Position numbers and translations under genes: made by a program. Below, piece after piece: positions 35,664 to 46,755 of a stretch of 64,000 nucleotides of DNA. The first letter of the stretch is position 1; each line of letters begins with the position of its first letter. The notes beneath the pieces were generated by a model. It was not told the origin of the DNA and made no database searches. It saw only the letters and a list, made by a program, of their open reading frames with translations. This stretch comes from Nyssa sinensis (lineage: Eukaryota > Streptophyta > Magnoliopsida > Cornales > Nyssaceae), in contig VIRR01000570.1 in NCBI GenBank assembly GCA_008638375.1, positions 124,001-188,000 on the forward strand, in the 5' to 3' direction.

Positions 35664-36699
35664 AGGGGTGCAAGTTAGTTGGGCCAGACCGCGTTTGGAA
35701 GCTATCCAGGCTCAGCCCGAGCTCAAAATAATTTGTCCAGACCTTGTCCCGAACCCGATCTTAAGCCTAACAAACCCAACCCGAGCTCAGCCCAGACTAA
35801 AACTCGGGCTCTCTCCAATTGCCCAATGACCTGAAAGACTTCAATAATTAATAAAATTTTGAACTGATTTTCTATATTTAACAACATTTCTCATATTTGA
35901 CAGTTGTCTTGTTGGTAATCAAACTAAGGGTAAAACAACCACTGGGAGAAGGAACCTTTTATAGAAAGGGGGAATCCTTCGTATATAGTATTCTTACGGT
36001 GTGGGCTAAAGAAAAATCTTTCCTAAACATCTCTAACCTGCTTGTTGCCCCCTTGACGGTGCATCGATACATTTTTGTTTCATTCTTTATATACTTGATT
36101 TTCACTCAGTCATCAGCCAACACAGCTGCGATGAATGACCCATCTCTGCCCAAACTAATTATCAAGAAATAGGTAAACGATCTTGGCCAATCATCTCTTT
36201 GTTGGAAATATTTGCAGAATCGACTGGAAATTTCTAGGTCTGAACCTTTTCTAGCAAATATTATTCATGATAAGTTTCCAATCTTTAGATGAGTGACATA
36301 TATGTGTGTAAGGATTACATTTGTTCATGAGAATGGATTCTTTGGTATACTCTCTTAAAAGAGAAAGAGTAAACCCAACTGAAGAGGAGAGAGAGAGATA
36401 AAAGATGACCTTTCTATTCATAGGCCTTTTCAATTTCAGGTAATCCCATATCGAAACTTTACTCTATGTTAAATTACTTCATATAATCATATCTGTAAGT
36501 ATTTTACAACGAAGAGTTGTCAGGCTCGGGTTTATTGGGTTATTATAACATATGATCAGGCCCAACCCGAATTAGTATCGGGCCTAAGTTTTTTTTGCCC
36601 AAGCCCAGTCTTGAAATTGAAAATATTTAGTACAAGCCGGAACAAATTCGGGTTGGGTTCCAGTTGGGCTTGAGCTAACCCGTCCGAGTTACACCCCTA
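35664..36699. mobile_element. TIR element, AGGGGTGCAAC family, copy 2 (long)
   Basis: The 1036-bp element begins AGGGGTGCAAGTTAG and ends GTTACACCCCTA. It is flanked by a perfect 9-bp GTTCATATT (35655-35663 and 36700-36708) inside the LINE remnant. Ends resemble copy 1, but the middle (about 35900-36470) is different and gene-like, with GGAACCTTTTATAGAAAGGG, a TTTTCACTCAG acceptor-like site and a short frame MNDPSLPKLIIKK. This could be captured host DNA; I do not recognise it. Confidence 0.83.
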
Positions 36700-37264
36700 G
36701 TTCATATTAAAGGATATGCTAGGGGGCAGGAGCAACCAAAATTAAATTTTGTAAAAGTAGTTAAAAAAGATATGAAAATGTATAGTTTAACAGCGGGAAT
36801 GATCTTAACTAGATCATAATGGAGAGACAATATTCATATACCCAACCCAAATAATTGGAGTAAGGCTTGTTGTATTGACGCAAAGCATTCTATAATCACT
36901 GAACAAAAACATAGTAATAATAATTTCCATTGGAGTGCCCCCTTTGGCACCTAATTAATAATATATATACCTTTACTTGTGGGAAAAAAAAGTCTTGCGA
37001 ACAGAAATACAATCTAGCATCAAATACAACTTGTATTAAGTAATTAGAATTAGATATCGTCTAAGTAACAACGCAAGCATTTTATTTAGGAATGAAAATT
37101 CTTTTATATAAGAATCAGCATCAACTAAGAGCAATATCCACACTGGATGAGGAAAGCTCAACTAAATTGTTTAATGATTTTGGTTGCCGATCATCATTTG
37201 ATCATTTCGCTTGATCATTTATATTTATCACACATTATAAATTAAAAACTAGCACCCATTTCTT

Positions 37265-37539
37265 TTATTAAAAAAAGTAATGCTACCCACTTAGCTGATA
37301 TCATTTGCTATTGTCGCCATAGTTGCCAAAACGTGTATCGGAAGTCATATCGTTTTTATCGAGTATCGTATCATGTATCATAGAAACGTGCAATTTTTAA
37401 AAAAATATATCTATAAACATATATATATACACATACATAAATATATATATATATATACATACATAAATATATATAATGTTTCCAATAATATAAATAACAT
37501 TTTAATTTACTTGTCATACAAATTAGCTATATAAATTAG
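37265..37539. repeat. Dispersed repeat, copy 1 (CGTATCGT family)
   Basis: From AAAAAAAGTAATGCTACCCA through ATAACATTTTAATTTACTTG this matches 44443-44715 closely, in direct orientation. It carries GAGTATCGTATCATGTATC motifs; similar motifs resume at 39168-39360 beyond the MULE-type insertion, consistent with one element split in two. Confidence 0.7.
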
Positions 37540-37886
37540 GAAAAATTACACTGACCTCCCCTGAAGTTACTGACAATTACAGGGACCTCCCGTCTTTCCT
37601 GAAATTACACTAACCTCCCCTAAGGTTTACTGACATAACACAGATTCCCCCCTCCATTCAGTTTCCGTCACTGACGTTAACGGGCTGAAATTAGGGTTTC
37701 ATAATTTTTTATTGATATGTCTAAAATACCCTTGACCATGGTGAAGTGACTATTATGCCCATAACATTTGAGATGAAAGGACTTTATTACCTATGTATTT
37801 GTGATACAGAATGACAATCTTATCTATCATTTGACAAATTCATTTTTCCAACCTCACTGAATCTTTCTCTAACTATACATATATGT

Positions 37887-37917
<31 letters not shown>

Positions 37918-39167
37918 TTTTAGTAACTTATTTTCAATAGATATTGATTAAATATATATTTTCATATGTACAAATGTGTATATGCACCTGTTTGTATATG
38001 TATCATGGAGGACTGACTAGACATGAGGGTAATCAACATTTGAGTGGCTAAGATCTCTTAAAAAAAAAAACACAGAAGCATGCAAACGGTGAAAGAAACA
38101 GAGAGTGGAACTAAAGAAATTCATAGCATCTCATCTTCTTACAAAATGTAACTCGGATGAGAAGACTATCAATGGTGGCGTCTGATACTTTTACTTCAAT
38201 AACAACGATGTCTGATTTATTGTCTTCCCTCCAATCAACCAAGAAGGCGTTACATCTCCTCCTCCTCCTCACATTCTAATCAAAATCAAGACGATGACAA
38301 ATCACCACCAAACAATCTGTAAGCCCCCAAAACTAGACTGCAGACCCTATAATTAAATTCCCTTTGAAATCAAGAACTTCCAATTTTGTCATGCCCCAAA
38401 TTTTTCTAGAACACAAATTTTTTTCAGACATTACAAAATCAAAAGAAAAATTAAAAATTAAAGACAAAGTTATCAAATTCATTGATAAACTCTCTAGCCA
38501 AACAATTAATCACTAATACCATCTACAAATATATACACCCACACGCACAAGCAAAGTCCAAGATAGAACATGGAACAATTACATCATCACCCACTGAGGA
38601 AATTACATCTGTTCGCTGCACACCACATGTTTTGCTACAAGATGCATAATAAGCAACAAATTGCTTAAGAAGAGAATTTTCTTTTCATGCATTGATAAGC
38701 ACTATGTAGCCACCCCGAGAGAGAGAGAAAGAGACTGAAGAAGGAAAGTGAGGGTTCGAACCCATCAAAGAACCAAGTCTCGAAGCAAACCAAAAAATGA
38801 GGCAAAGAAATTATAAAGAAAGAAGAAGCATAACCCTCGCACAATCGAGCAACTTCCTGATGTAGCGGTGTAGGAACGGGGATCAAACGTTGTAAATGCC
38901 CTATTCCCTGCCTTCTCATTCGCCAGAGAGTACAGAGCATCGGCTTCAACGATTAGAGCATCGGTGTCGGTGTCGGCGTCGGCAATCAGAGCATCGTCTC
39001 TTTTAAAGGGCTTTCTTTGTCGACGATATGAAACCCAACAAAATGGGTTTTGCAATGCAGTCATTTAACATCAGATTGACTTTTCTACACAATATCTGAG
39101 TCAACAAACGAGGATAACTTGGTCATTTTACCAAATTTGTTAACGGCCGGTCAAAGGACAACACTGA
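37540..39167. mobile_element. MULE-type element, left end intact, right end lost
   Basis: The left end GGAAAAATTACACTGACCTC followed by CCTGAAGTTACTGACAATTA is a clear relative of the MULE 1 and 2 termini. Towards 39100-39167 the sub-terminal motif GGTCATTTTACCAAATTTGT and AACGGCCGGTCAAAG are still visible, but the terminal repeat itself is missing. Internal (TA)n lies at 37885-37913. On the - strand at about 38870-39062 an ORF starting MTALQNPFCWVSYRRQRKPF with ADALYSLANEKAGNRAF may be a captured exon that I cannot name. Confidence 0.6.
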
Positions 39168-39360
39168 CAGGGATGCAGTATCGCATATCGTATCAGTGTG
39201 TCGTGCATATCGCACGATATTGTAAGATACATATCGTGTGTCGTAAGATATGGTCCAAAAAGATATTACTATAAGATACGTATCATTTTGTGTTCATATT
39301 GAAACGTATCGTAAGATACGTATCATATATCGTAAGATACTAAAAACTATGATTGTCACT
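39168..39360. repeat. Dispersed repeat, right part (CGTATCGT family)
   Basis: Several ATCGTAAGATACGTATC words in alternating orientation form short palindromes. It ends ACTATGATTGTCAC, the inverse of GTCGCCATAGTT near 37315, so it may be the other terminus of the element starting at about 37310. Confidence 0.55.
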
Positions 39361-39601
39361 ATTTTACACACAATGACATTCCAAAAAATAGAGCAATTGC
39401 AATGAAACAAAATTGAAATGAGAACAACAAAGACACTAATTCAAAAAAATTATATGGCCTTTTATGACACTATTTTCTAAGAAAAATAATCTCCAAACCT
39501 TTTTGCCTCACGTCTTCTTCTTCATATGCATAATCAATTGCCACCTTGGTCAAGCATAATTCATCATAATGCACGATTGACCCACTTTTTCATAACATTA
39601 A

Positions 39602-40835
39602 AGGTAAATTATACGGATACCCCCTGGGGTTTGACCCATTTTTATTTAACCACCCTAAACTTTAAAAGTGAACATAGACACCCCTTGATGTTTACTAATT
39701 TAAATTACAGTGACGGTCAGTTAACAGAAATAATGAAATTATTGTATTACCCTAGAGTCAAAAGTCATCATTTCATAATGTCAAAAATACCCTTGTGCCA
39801 AAATATACCAATTATCAAGTGATAACCCAAACAAGTGAGAAGTCTCCACAAGCAACGATTAAGAGATCTAGAGTGATATGGAAAGAGAATGAAGAGAGTG
39901 AGAGTTTGGTTTCATGTGTGTGTGTGTGTATAGCTCGGTACTTTTCGATATGTGCCACCTCATGCTAATCCTCATACCTCAAACTTCTTCCCCAATTGTA
40001 GAAACTAGTTCCCTCATGCCTCTAACAACAAAAATGAAATTATGATGCTATGGGGGCACGGTGCCATGGTGGCGCACAATGACGGCATCATCCAACAACG
40101 ATGTGAGGGGATATTGTTGTGAAAGTTGGGATATTGACAAATTTGACTTCTGATGCTAGGGTCAAACCTCATCACGGATGGGCAGATGTTATGGGTGATT
40201 CAATCCGGTTGTTATCTATTAAACCTTGAGAAAGGCAACTTGTATCTACCCAAATCTTATTTTGGGTCTTCACTACCTCTGAATCTTGACCCACCAGAAT
40301 TGCCTTCCCCTTCACAATGAAAAGCTGTTTTTTATAGTGCATTTAGGTGGTTTGAAATATTATTTAAATCCAATTGTAATGAGAAAAATTCTTGTAACAA
40401 AATGTTACAAACCACTATCCTTCAATTTATTCATTCTTTTAATTTTTTGGCTTTCCGTTAAATTTTTGAAATTGCTCAACAATTTCTTGGGTTTTGCAAT
40501 GTGAAAATGAGAGATGCTCTATTATAGTTGCAGGTGAATTTTCAGTTTTATGGAAAGTTTATGGCCACTGGTTTTGTTTGGAAGCTGAGAAGCCTAAGAT
40601 ATAAAAGTTGGCTATTAAGGTAAGCTCCATTTTTTTATTACAGGGTCTGTATGTGTTTGTGTGATATGAGGATTTATCAGTAGAAATTCGACTAATTATC
40701 CATTGTGGTTCGAGACAGTGATGGTGCTGCCATAGTCGGTGGCCATGCAAGGTGGTGTGGTTGTGAGATGGTTTAGAGAGAGTTTGCAGAAAAAAATAGA
40801 GGGGGTTTTGCTTTCAGAGATGGGCTCTCTCTCTC

Positions 40836-40874
<39 letters not shown>

Positions 40875-41130
40875 ATACGTGTTTAGATATATGGGAGGAG
40901 GGAAGGAGGGTATTTTCATCTAAGAGATTCAAGGATTAATTTTAAATTTATTAAGTCTAGTCAGGTGCAATCCCGTGACCTTTTTTGTCCAAAAATCTCA
41001 CCGTAGAGTGGCGGAAGGTGTCAAGTGTTGTAATATTATACCCTAAGAGGTCGTTCCATCGGGTTTTATACCTGAAGGGGTATAATTGAAAAATCGGGTA
41101 AACCATAGGGGATGTCCATGTAATTTACCC
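39602..41130. mobile_element. MULE-type element with captured gene-like DNA
   Basis: The 1529-bp element has ends AGGTAAATTATACGGATACC and a complement ending CATGTAATTTACCC. A perfect 9-bp repeat TAACATTAA flanks it (39593-39601 and 41131-41139). From about 40550 to 41060 it is homologous to DNA at 46690-46755 and 53944-54300. That shared part reads on the - strand like a 5' leader and first codons (ATGGCCACCGACTATGGCAG at 40741) and holds a CT/TA/TG microsatellite at 40830-40873. No transposase is seen. Confidence 0.82.
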
Positions 41131-41582
41131 TAACATTAATCACAGCACGAAGGATTACACATTTACATTAAGAACACGAATAAATAATGGATAGATAATT
41201 TCCCAAATATGCAAGATTAGAACTGGGAAATTATTTTAAAAAAAATGGTGCCCTAACCTGGGGAAAAAACATGGGATGGCATCTCCATGATTCAATAAAG
41301 ATTACGTTCTAACACACACACATCCCATTTCACTAGTCAGTTAATTAAATCAGTAATAGATTGGGTACGTAGGTGTCAATTAAAGCCAGCTAAATCAACC
41401 AAACAACATGCTGAAAATAGATAAAATGTCTACTTGAGCACATACAATAGAAAACGAAATTGAATCAGCAATGGTATAACTCATAATTGCAATTTCTTTT
41501 ACATAAAATAAAAGTACAATTCAAACGGAAAATCTTAGGTTTTAGGAATTGATCGCAAAATCGATGGAAATTGAATACGTAC

Positions 41583-41867
41583 TTCTTATGCCTCTGTACG
41601 AACGGAGAGTTCTTCGCATCCTCCTCTGAAAAGGGCGTGAATGCAAAGACGATCGCGTTAAATCATAACTTGTGACAACATATAAAAAAAAAAGATACAT
41701 GTATATGTACGTAGGGCAAGAAAAAGGACAGGGATGAAGTTCCAACCAGTGAGGCCAAGAGAAAATTTGGTGATGATAGTGCCAGTGATGGCGAAACCGA
41801 CCAAGAATGGCCAGTTCCGGTTCCATTCTCGCTTGAAGAAAATGGGCCATGGATCAAACTTTCTCAT
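41583..41867 (-). CDS. Mitochondrial ATP synthase 6 kDa subunit (3' end unresolved)
   Basis: Exon 1 (41867-41747) encodes 40 residues beginning MRKFDPWPIFFKREWNRNWP, followed by a hydrophobic segment FLVGFAITGTIITKFSL and GLT. A GT donor at 41746 and an AG acceptor before 41625 lead to exon 2 (41625-41583), which continues EEDAKNSPFVQRHK. This matches the plant-specific 6 kDa subunit of the mitochondrial F1Fo ATP synthase, a single-pass inner-membrane protein of about 55 residues. After 54 codons the sequence AA/GTACGT gives a strong donor, so I infer that the last codon is split and the stop lies in a third exon I could not place. If not spliced, the frame would run on about 30 codons. Upstream, an AG/GGTAAAGCG junction at about 41889 may mark a 5'UTR intron. 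Confidence 0.85.
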
Positions 41868-42027
41868 TTCGTCTTCTCTCGCTTTACCCTGTGTTAACAG
41901 TCCGCAAATTAGAAAGATGACTGTCGTTAGTTACATAGCAATGATAATAAGGCGGCGCGTCCCTTCCCTAATTTCAATATTTTCTGTCCGACCCGCCGCG
42001 TACCTTTCTCGAACTCTAATATGTTTT

Positions 42028-42310
42028 TTTAAAATAAGTTAATTTCCTTTTTTTTACGTAAATAAATTAAAAATTTATTACAAAAACAATCATTATAAGA
42101 AAAATTAACATAAGTGTGATATAAAAAATTTTAAAATTAATTTTGTATAATGTAATTTATTACTTAAATTAGTAAACATAGAGATTTAAAAAAAATTAAT
42201 CTATTGAAATATTACTACTAATTTATCGCTTAAATTAGTACCATATCCCGCTTTTTATGAATGAGATAAAACGGTTCCAAACAAAATGGGATAAATTGTC
42301 ACCCCTATTG
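42028..42310. repeat. Fragment related to the hAT-like element at 42467
   Basis: AACAATCATTATAAGAAAAA, GTGTGATAT and AACATAGAGATTTAAAAAAA occur in the same order as in 42590-42760. Ends are not preserved as clear inverted repeats. Confidence 0.6.
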
Positions 42311-42430
42311 TTGTAAGATTGTGAATCTATTGAAATATTACTATTAGAGTTTATCGCGATGGAAGTAGATTAAAAAGACTAAAATGCCTTGCATCTTATT
42401 ATTCTACTCCTTTGGATGAAATGTGTAGGC

Positions 42431-43531
42431 ATGGGTGCAATTCAGGCAGGTCACACTCGAGTTGAGTAGGAATAGTAACAGGGCGGGGTACCTTTTTCTA
42501 ACCCCGATCTCGTTTATATTCCCTATCTCACCCCGTCTAGAGGTTCATCTTGACCCCAACCCTATTTATAATCCTAAACCTCAATTTTTTTTTCAAAGTA
42601 AGTTAATTTATTTTTTTGGATAGGTAAATTAAAAAATTATTGCTAAAACAATCATTATAAGAAAAAATAATATAGGTGTGATATGAAAAATCTTAAAACT
42701 AATTTTATATAGTAGAGTTTATTAGTAAAACTAGTAAACATAGAGATTTAAAAAAAATTAATATATACATAGGACGAGTTCGGGGCGGGGTGACCATCCC
42801 CCGATCCTGACAGAGTTTTCAAAGTCTTCCCCCAACCACGTTTATGAACACTCCATACCCATCCCATTAGGGGTGGGACGGAGTAGGTCTCTGATGGGGC
42901 AAGGCAAATTGCCATCCCTAGGGTTGAGTCATGTATAAGTCCAACTCAAGTTGTAAACCAGTCAGTCCAAGCTCAGCCCGAACCCAACCTTGAACTCGAA
43001 CAATCCAACCTAATCCTAACTTGAATTGAAAATCATTTGTATCGAGTTCAACTCAAGCCCGACCCGAACCCAGTTGTTAATTTTGATTTTTAGATTTTAT
43101 TTACAATTTCTTTAATAGATTGCTATATTTTTCTTATTTTAATTATGCACTAAAAGTTCTAATAATTTCTCATTTTAAAAGAAACAAAAAATCATTAAAA
43201 TAATTCCTTCAACATAATTTAATTTTGAAAAAATGATAAAGGTCAACAATTTTTTAAAATTATAAAAACATAAATAGTAATTCTTGTAAGGAATGCTTAT
43301 TAATCTAATCTAAAGTATCAAAAATATAATATAAAAAATATTGACTTTGAGATCGGGTTCGGGTTGGGCTCGGGTATTCACAATCTCAACCCAAGCCCAA
43401 CCTTAATTTATATCGACCTTTAATTTTTTTACCAAAGTCTAACCCAAAGTATAAAAAATGAGTCATAATCCGTGTAAATTTTGAACTATGCTCTGATTGG
43501 GTTCGGGTTGGCCCACACAAGTTGCACCCTT
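42431..43531. mobile_element. TIR element, AGGGGTGCAAC family, copy 3 (interrupted)
   Basis: Left end ATGGGTGCAATTCAGG and right end ACAAGTTGCACCCTT, with 10-bp flanks ATGTGTAGGC and ATGTATGGGT that match at 7 positions and differ only by transitions. Without the 454-bp insertion and its duplicated 8 bases it measures about 639 bp, as in copy 1 (633 bp), and aligns with that copy through GTTGAGTCATG and onwards. Confidence 0.75.
42467..42920. mobile_element. hAT-like element nested in copy 3
   Basis: Ends TAGGAATAGTAACAGGGCGG and a complement ending TTGCCATCCCTA are imperfect inverted repeats. The flanking 8-bp sequences are GAGTTGAG (42459-42466) and GGGTTGAG (42921-42928). Sister copy 1 has TTCAAGTTGAGTCATG uninterrupted at this spot, which serves as the empty site. 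Sub-terminal DNA is GC-rich (GGGGCGGGGTGACC) and the centre AT-rich. Confidence 0.82.
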
Positions 43532-43541
43532 ATGTATGGGT

Positions 43542-44442
43542 GGCAAAAATCAACCCAACCCGTGAACCCGGCCGAAGATTAGTGGATTTTGATATCTCAT
43601 TTTAATTAACGGTTGAACATGGATTGAATAAGATGACCATATTAGATTTCAAGTTAGAGCGGGTTGAAAATAGGTTTAAGTGTATTGGATATAGGTTTGT
43701 GACATTCCATTGTATAAATATCATATATCAAGATCTAGGTATTTTGCGGCCTCATTCTAGCCTTTTTCCCTCCCCTCTCTTTCCCCCTTCGAGTTCCGTC
43801 ATGTCTTGTAACAATTTTACAATTCGAAAATTGATATGAAAATTGGACAACATTTACAACTACGGTGAGATCTCACCGTAGTCGCTTTCGTTGCTAATGA
43901 CGACGACAACTACCTATGTCATTTTTTACATTTATGATTTTTATTTTTGTTGCTTCTTGTTTTCGATATCATTGACTAAATAAATAGAAATTTAAAAAAA
44001 AAATTATACATTTACTTTTAAACAAATTGTTAATTTTGATCCGAGTAGAAAAAAATTTAAACAAAATAATACATTGTTCATTTAAAGAAATAACAAAATT
44101 ACTAAGGAATATAGAAGACAAACTTATCTCAGCTTTGGTTTCTTGTCTCTCCTTCTAAGATGATAAGTGTTGATATTGATACTTTTAACAAAGTTCATTT
44201 TTTATTAAAACATCTTAAATTACTTATAAATTTTAATATTTAATTTGCATCTCTTTTCCTTCTTCCCCTTAACCCCACAATTGCCTTGATGTTGAAGATT
44301 ATTTACCCTTTCTCAAATCGACGTCTTGCTCTCAACTCACATGTGTCTATAATGTTAATATGTATGATTATGTTTATTTGTTATATATTTCATCAATAAT
44401 TTCCTCCTTTTTCATGTTCTTCCTCCTCCTCCTTTCTTTTAT
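43542..44442. other. Intergenic DNA with a repeat end
   Basis: A GGGTGGCAAAAATCAACCCA start at about 43539 resembles the left terminus of another hAT-like repeat, but no matching right end was found. No gene is supported. Confidence 0.45.
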
Positions 44443-44850
44443 TAAAAAAAAAGTAATGCTACCCACTTAGCTGATATCATTTGCTATTGTCGTCACAGTT
44501 GTCAAAATGTATTTCGAAAGTCGTATTATTTTTTTAAAAATACGTATCTTATCGAGTATCGTATCATTTATCATAAATACGTGTATTTTTTTTAAAATAC
44601 ATCTATAAATATATATATGTATATATACACACACACATACATAAATATATATAATGTTTACAATAATATAAATAACATTTTAATTTACTTGTCATACAAA
44701 TTAACAATATAAATTATTATTATTTATCCAATAAGTAAAAATCAAAGTGATAGCATGTATAGTTGTCTCGTTTTTCAAATATATTGTATCGTGGTATATA
44801 TATTGTTATATATAAAAAATGGGTATAAAATAATAAAAATTACATTTAAA
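44443..44850. repeat. Dispersed repeat, copy 2 (CGTATCGT family)
   Basis: Direct relative of 37265-37539 with TA/CA microsatellite DNA at 44606-44650. It continues past the point where copy 1 is interrupted (TATAAATTATTATTATTTAT), showing the uninterrupted arrangement. Confidence 0.7.
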
Positions 44851-45055
44851 CTTACTTAAAAAAAAAACTTAAATTTCCATTCAATACAAGAATCAAGATT
44901 TATAAAGACTACAAGTTTCAAACAAAAATTTAATAATCCAAATTTCTAATATAGTTTATTAAGGCAAGATCTAAAATTATTCATTTTTGTTACACATCCT
45001 ATTTTCAATTTAATATCTAATTTCAATGATATCAATATTATTGTAAGCATCATCA

Positions 45056-45893
45056 TCAGTCAGCAGGAGGACTCTTAGTTAGAGAATCCCGAAAACCTCC
45101 CTGAGTAAGACCAGCAGTCAGAGCGGCCACTAGAAAGCCTGAACTGCAATCCGTAATCTCGGTAAGTTCGGCATTGAAGTGCGCAATGTACTTTCTAAGG
45201 GGCTCCTCCTTGGTTTGTTTCACGTTTAACAAGAACTCAAGGCCCTTTCTCAGCCTCCTGCTAGTCATGAATCTGTTCAGGAATTTTCTACCGAGCTCGT
45301 AGAAACTGGTGACAAAGTTCGGTGGAAGGTGATGAAACCACTTCAGAGCAGTACTATTAAGGCTGGTTACAAATGTTCGGCACATAAAGACGTCAGAGGC
45401 GCCATGTAGGGCCATGGTATGCTATTAATGGGAAAGGTGGTCCCCCAGATCCCCTGTCCCATCATAAGGAGTGAACTTCGGGACAATAAATTTCTTTGGT
45501 CTCTCCTCGGCCATGATAGCAGGAGTGAATGGTGTGGCAAACCTTCCGAGCAGCCTGGCTAACTCATCCTATTTTGGACGGTTTTGAACATCCCTCAGAA
45601 CAACATTACTGTCCATAGACTCTGCAACTTCTTCAGCTCTTTGTGGGCCCCTAGGCAAGATTGGTTGCTGTGAGTCAAGCCTTGCAAGCTTCAGGGCCTA
45701 TATGGATAGTATGATCCCGTCCCATGGCTAGGAGATTACTTCGGTCCTCCTGGACTGGAGGCGCATGAGCTACTTGAGGTTGAGACTCTTGTGGTAGCGG
45801 GTTCACTCCCGAAGCCCCAGGGGCTGGAACCTTAGTAGTGCTTCGATAATGGACCTCTGGAATAAAGGTAGGTATTTTGTTGTTTTTCTCCAC
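45056..45893 (-). pseudogene. Decayed Ty3/gypsy gag fragment
   Basis: The - strand encodes retrotransposon Gag-like sequence in two frames. The first part is MEKNNKIPTFIPEVHYRSTT and onwards; the second includes FIVPKFTPYDGTGDLGDHLS, MALHGASDVFMCRTFVTSLN and ELGRKFLNRFMTSRRLRKGL, continuing to GFRDSLTKSPPAD. The pattern fits the gag region of the Tat-type lineage. A frameshift near 45690 and in-frame stops make it dead, and no LTR, protease or polymerase adjoins. The fragment ends abruptly where the H4-flank duplication begins. Confidence 0.78.
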
Positions 45894-45909
45894 CTTGATT
45901 CTGTTAGGT

Positions 45910-46690
45910 ATGTTGAATGTTTTAATATGATGCTTGATTGTTTGTATTATGATGTTTTGAATTAGCTTAGTTTATTACAATTTTAAATTGGTATTATGGG
46001 AATTTGGCATAATACAACTAGGTTTTGCAATGATTCTTAAGGTGATTTTGGCACTTCCACTGGCTTGTGGTGGGTGGGTGAACACCAAACCTAAACAAAC
46101 AATGCCCTAAACCCAACATGAAATTGAGCCAACTGTTTTTTGCCCATAAAATTCAATATCTAAAACTGCTATAATTAACAGTGATGGATTTAGAAATACC
46201 AGTCAGCAGGAGCGACAATAGAATATAAAGAAAGTTCTTATGAAAATGTAAATTTTGTTGGAGGGGCCAATTAATAATTTTTGAAAAAAAAAAATTCATA
46301 CAAATAATGAGAATTGATTGTTGTTGATATTTCAAAAATGAACTTTGAGTTATTAATATTTTTTTGGATACAAACTTTGAGTTGAAAATTTTTTTTGACT
46401 TGTTTTTATTTTTAGGCTTACTTTGTCTCTTATATTATAACTCACTTTTATAAAGATATTATCTTTGATAATTTTGTCTTAAGAGAAGATAGTCATTATT
46501 GGAGAAAAATTGATTTCAAATTTTAGAAATTTTTTGTTCTTGTAATCTCTTTGATACATATTAGATTGATTGTCATTGTATGTAGACGTCAACATCTTAT
46601 CGAATCATGTAAATCGTGTATCTTTTCTGTACATTTTATTTATTTTTACTTGTTTAATATTGATTTATTATTTATTTAATGATTTCCGTG
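45910..46690. repeat. Duplicate of the H4 gene 2 downstream flank
   Basis: 45920-46195 matches 55985-56250 (shared TAATATGATGCTTGATTGTT and ACACCAAACCTAAACAAACA). 46395-46690 matches 57350-57665 (shared ACATTTTATTTATTTTTACT-like blocks). The foldback element present between them at 56.4 kb is absent here. Both copies carry part of a Copia LTR-like sequence. Confidence 0.75.
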
Positions 46691-46755
46691 CAACAAAGTT
46701 TATGGCCACTGGTTTTGTTCGGAAGCTGAGAAGCCTAAGATATAAAGTTGGCTAT
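46690..46755. repeat. Left part of a MULE-derived segment split by the retrotransposon
   Basis: AAGTTTATGGCCACTGGTTT and AAGCTGAGAAGCCTAAGATA match 40555-40613. The homology continues on the far side of the LTR retrotransposon at 53944-54300. Confidence 0.8.

Larger units (their letters stand above)
34463..36890 (+). pseudogene. Decayed LINE reverse transcriptase 3' region, split twice
   Basis: Across 34463-34630, 35264-35663 and 36709-36890 the + strand, read with stops and frameshifts, follows the C-terminal part of plant LINE-type reverse transcriptase. Recognisable pieces are VKLKVWREDLE, KTEYLD, NFRYLNSLIHQKG, DDVTHKIKTTWVK, KLKGKFYKTGIRPAMLYEIE, then REMVRVAPIGNKTRENKWYR, and after the second interruption WRDNIHIPNPNNWSKACCID. 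The family copies genomic RNA back into DNA by target-primed reverse transcription; this copy is dead. Two TIR elements (34631-35263 and 35664-36699) are inserted into it, and removing each with one flank copy restores alignment. Confidence 0.8.
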
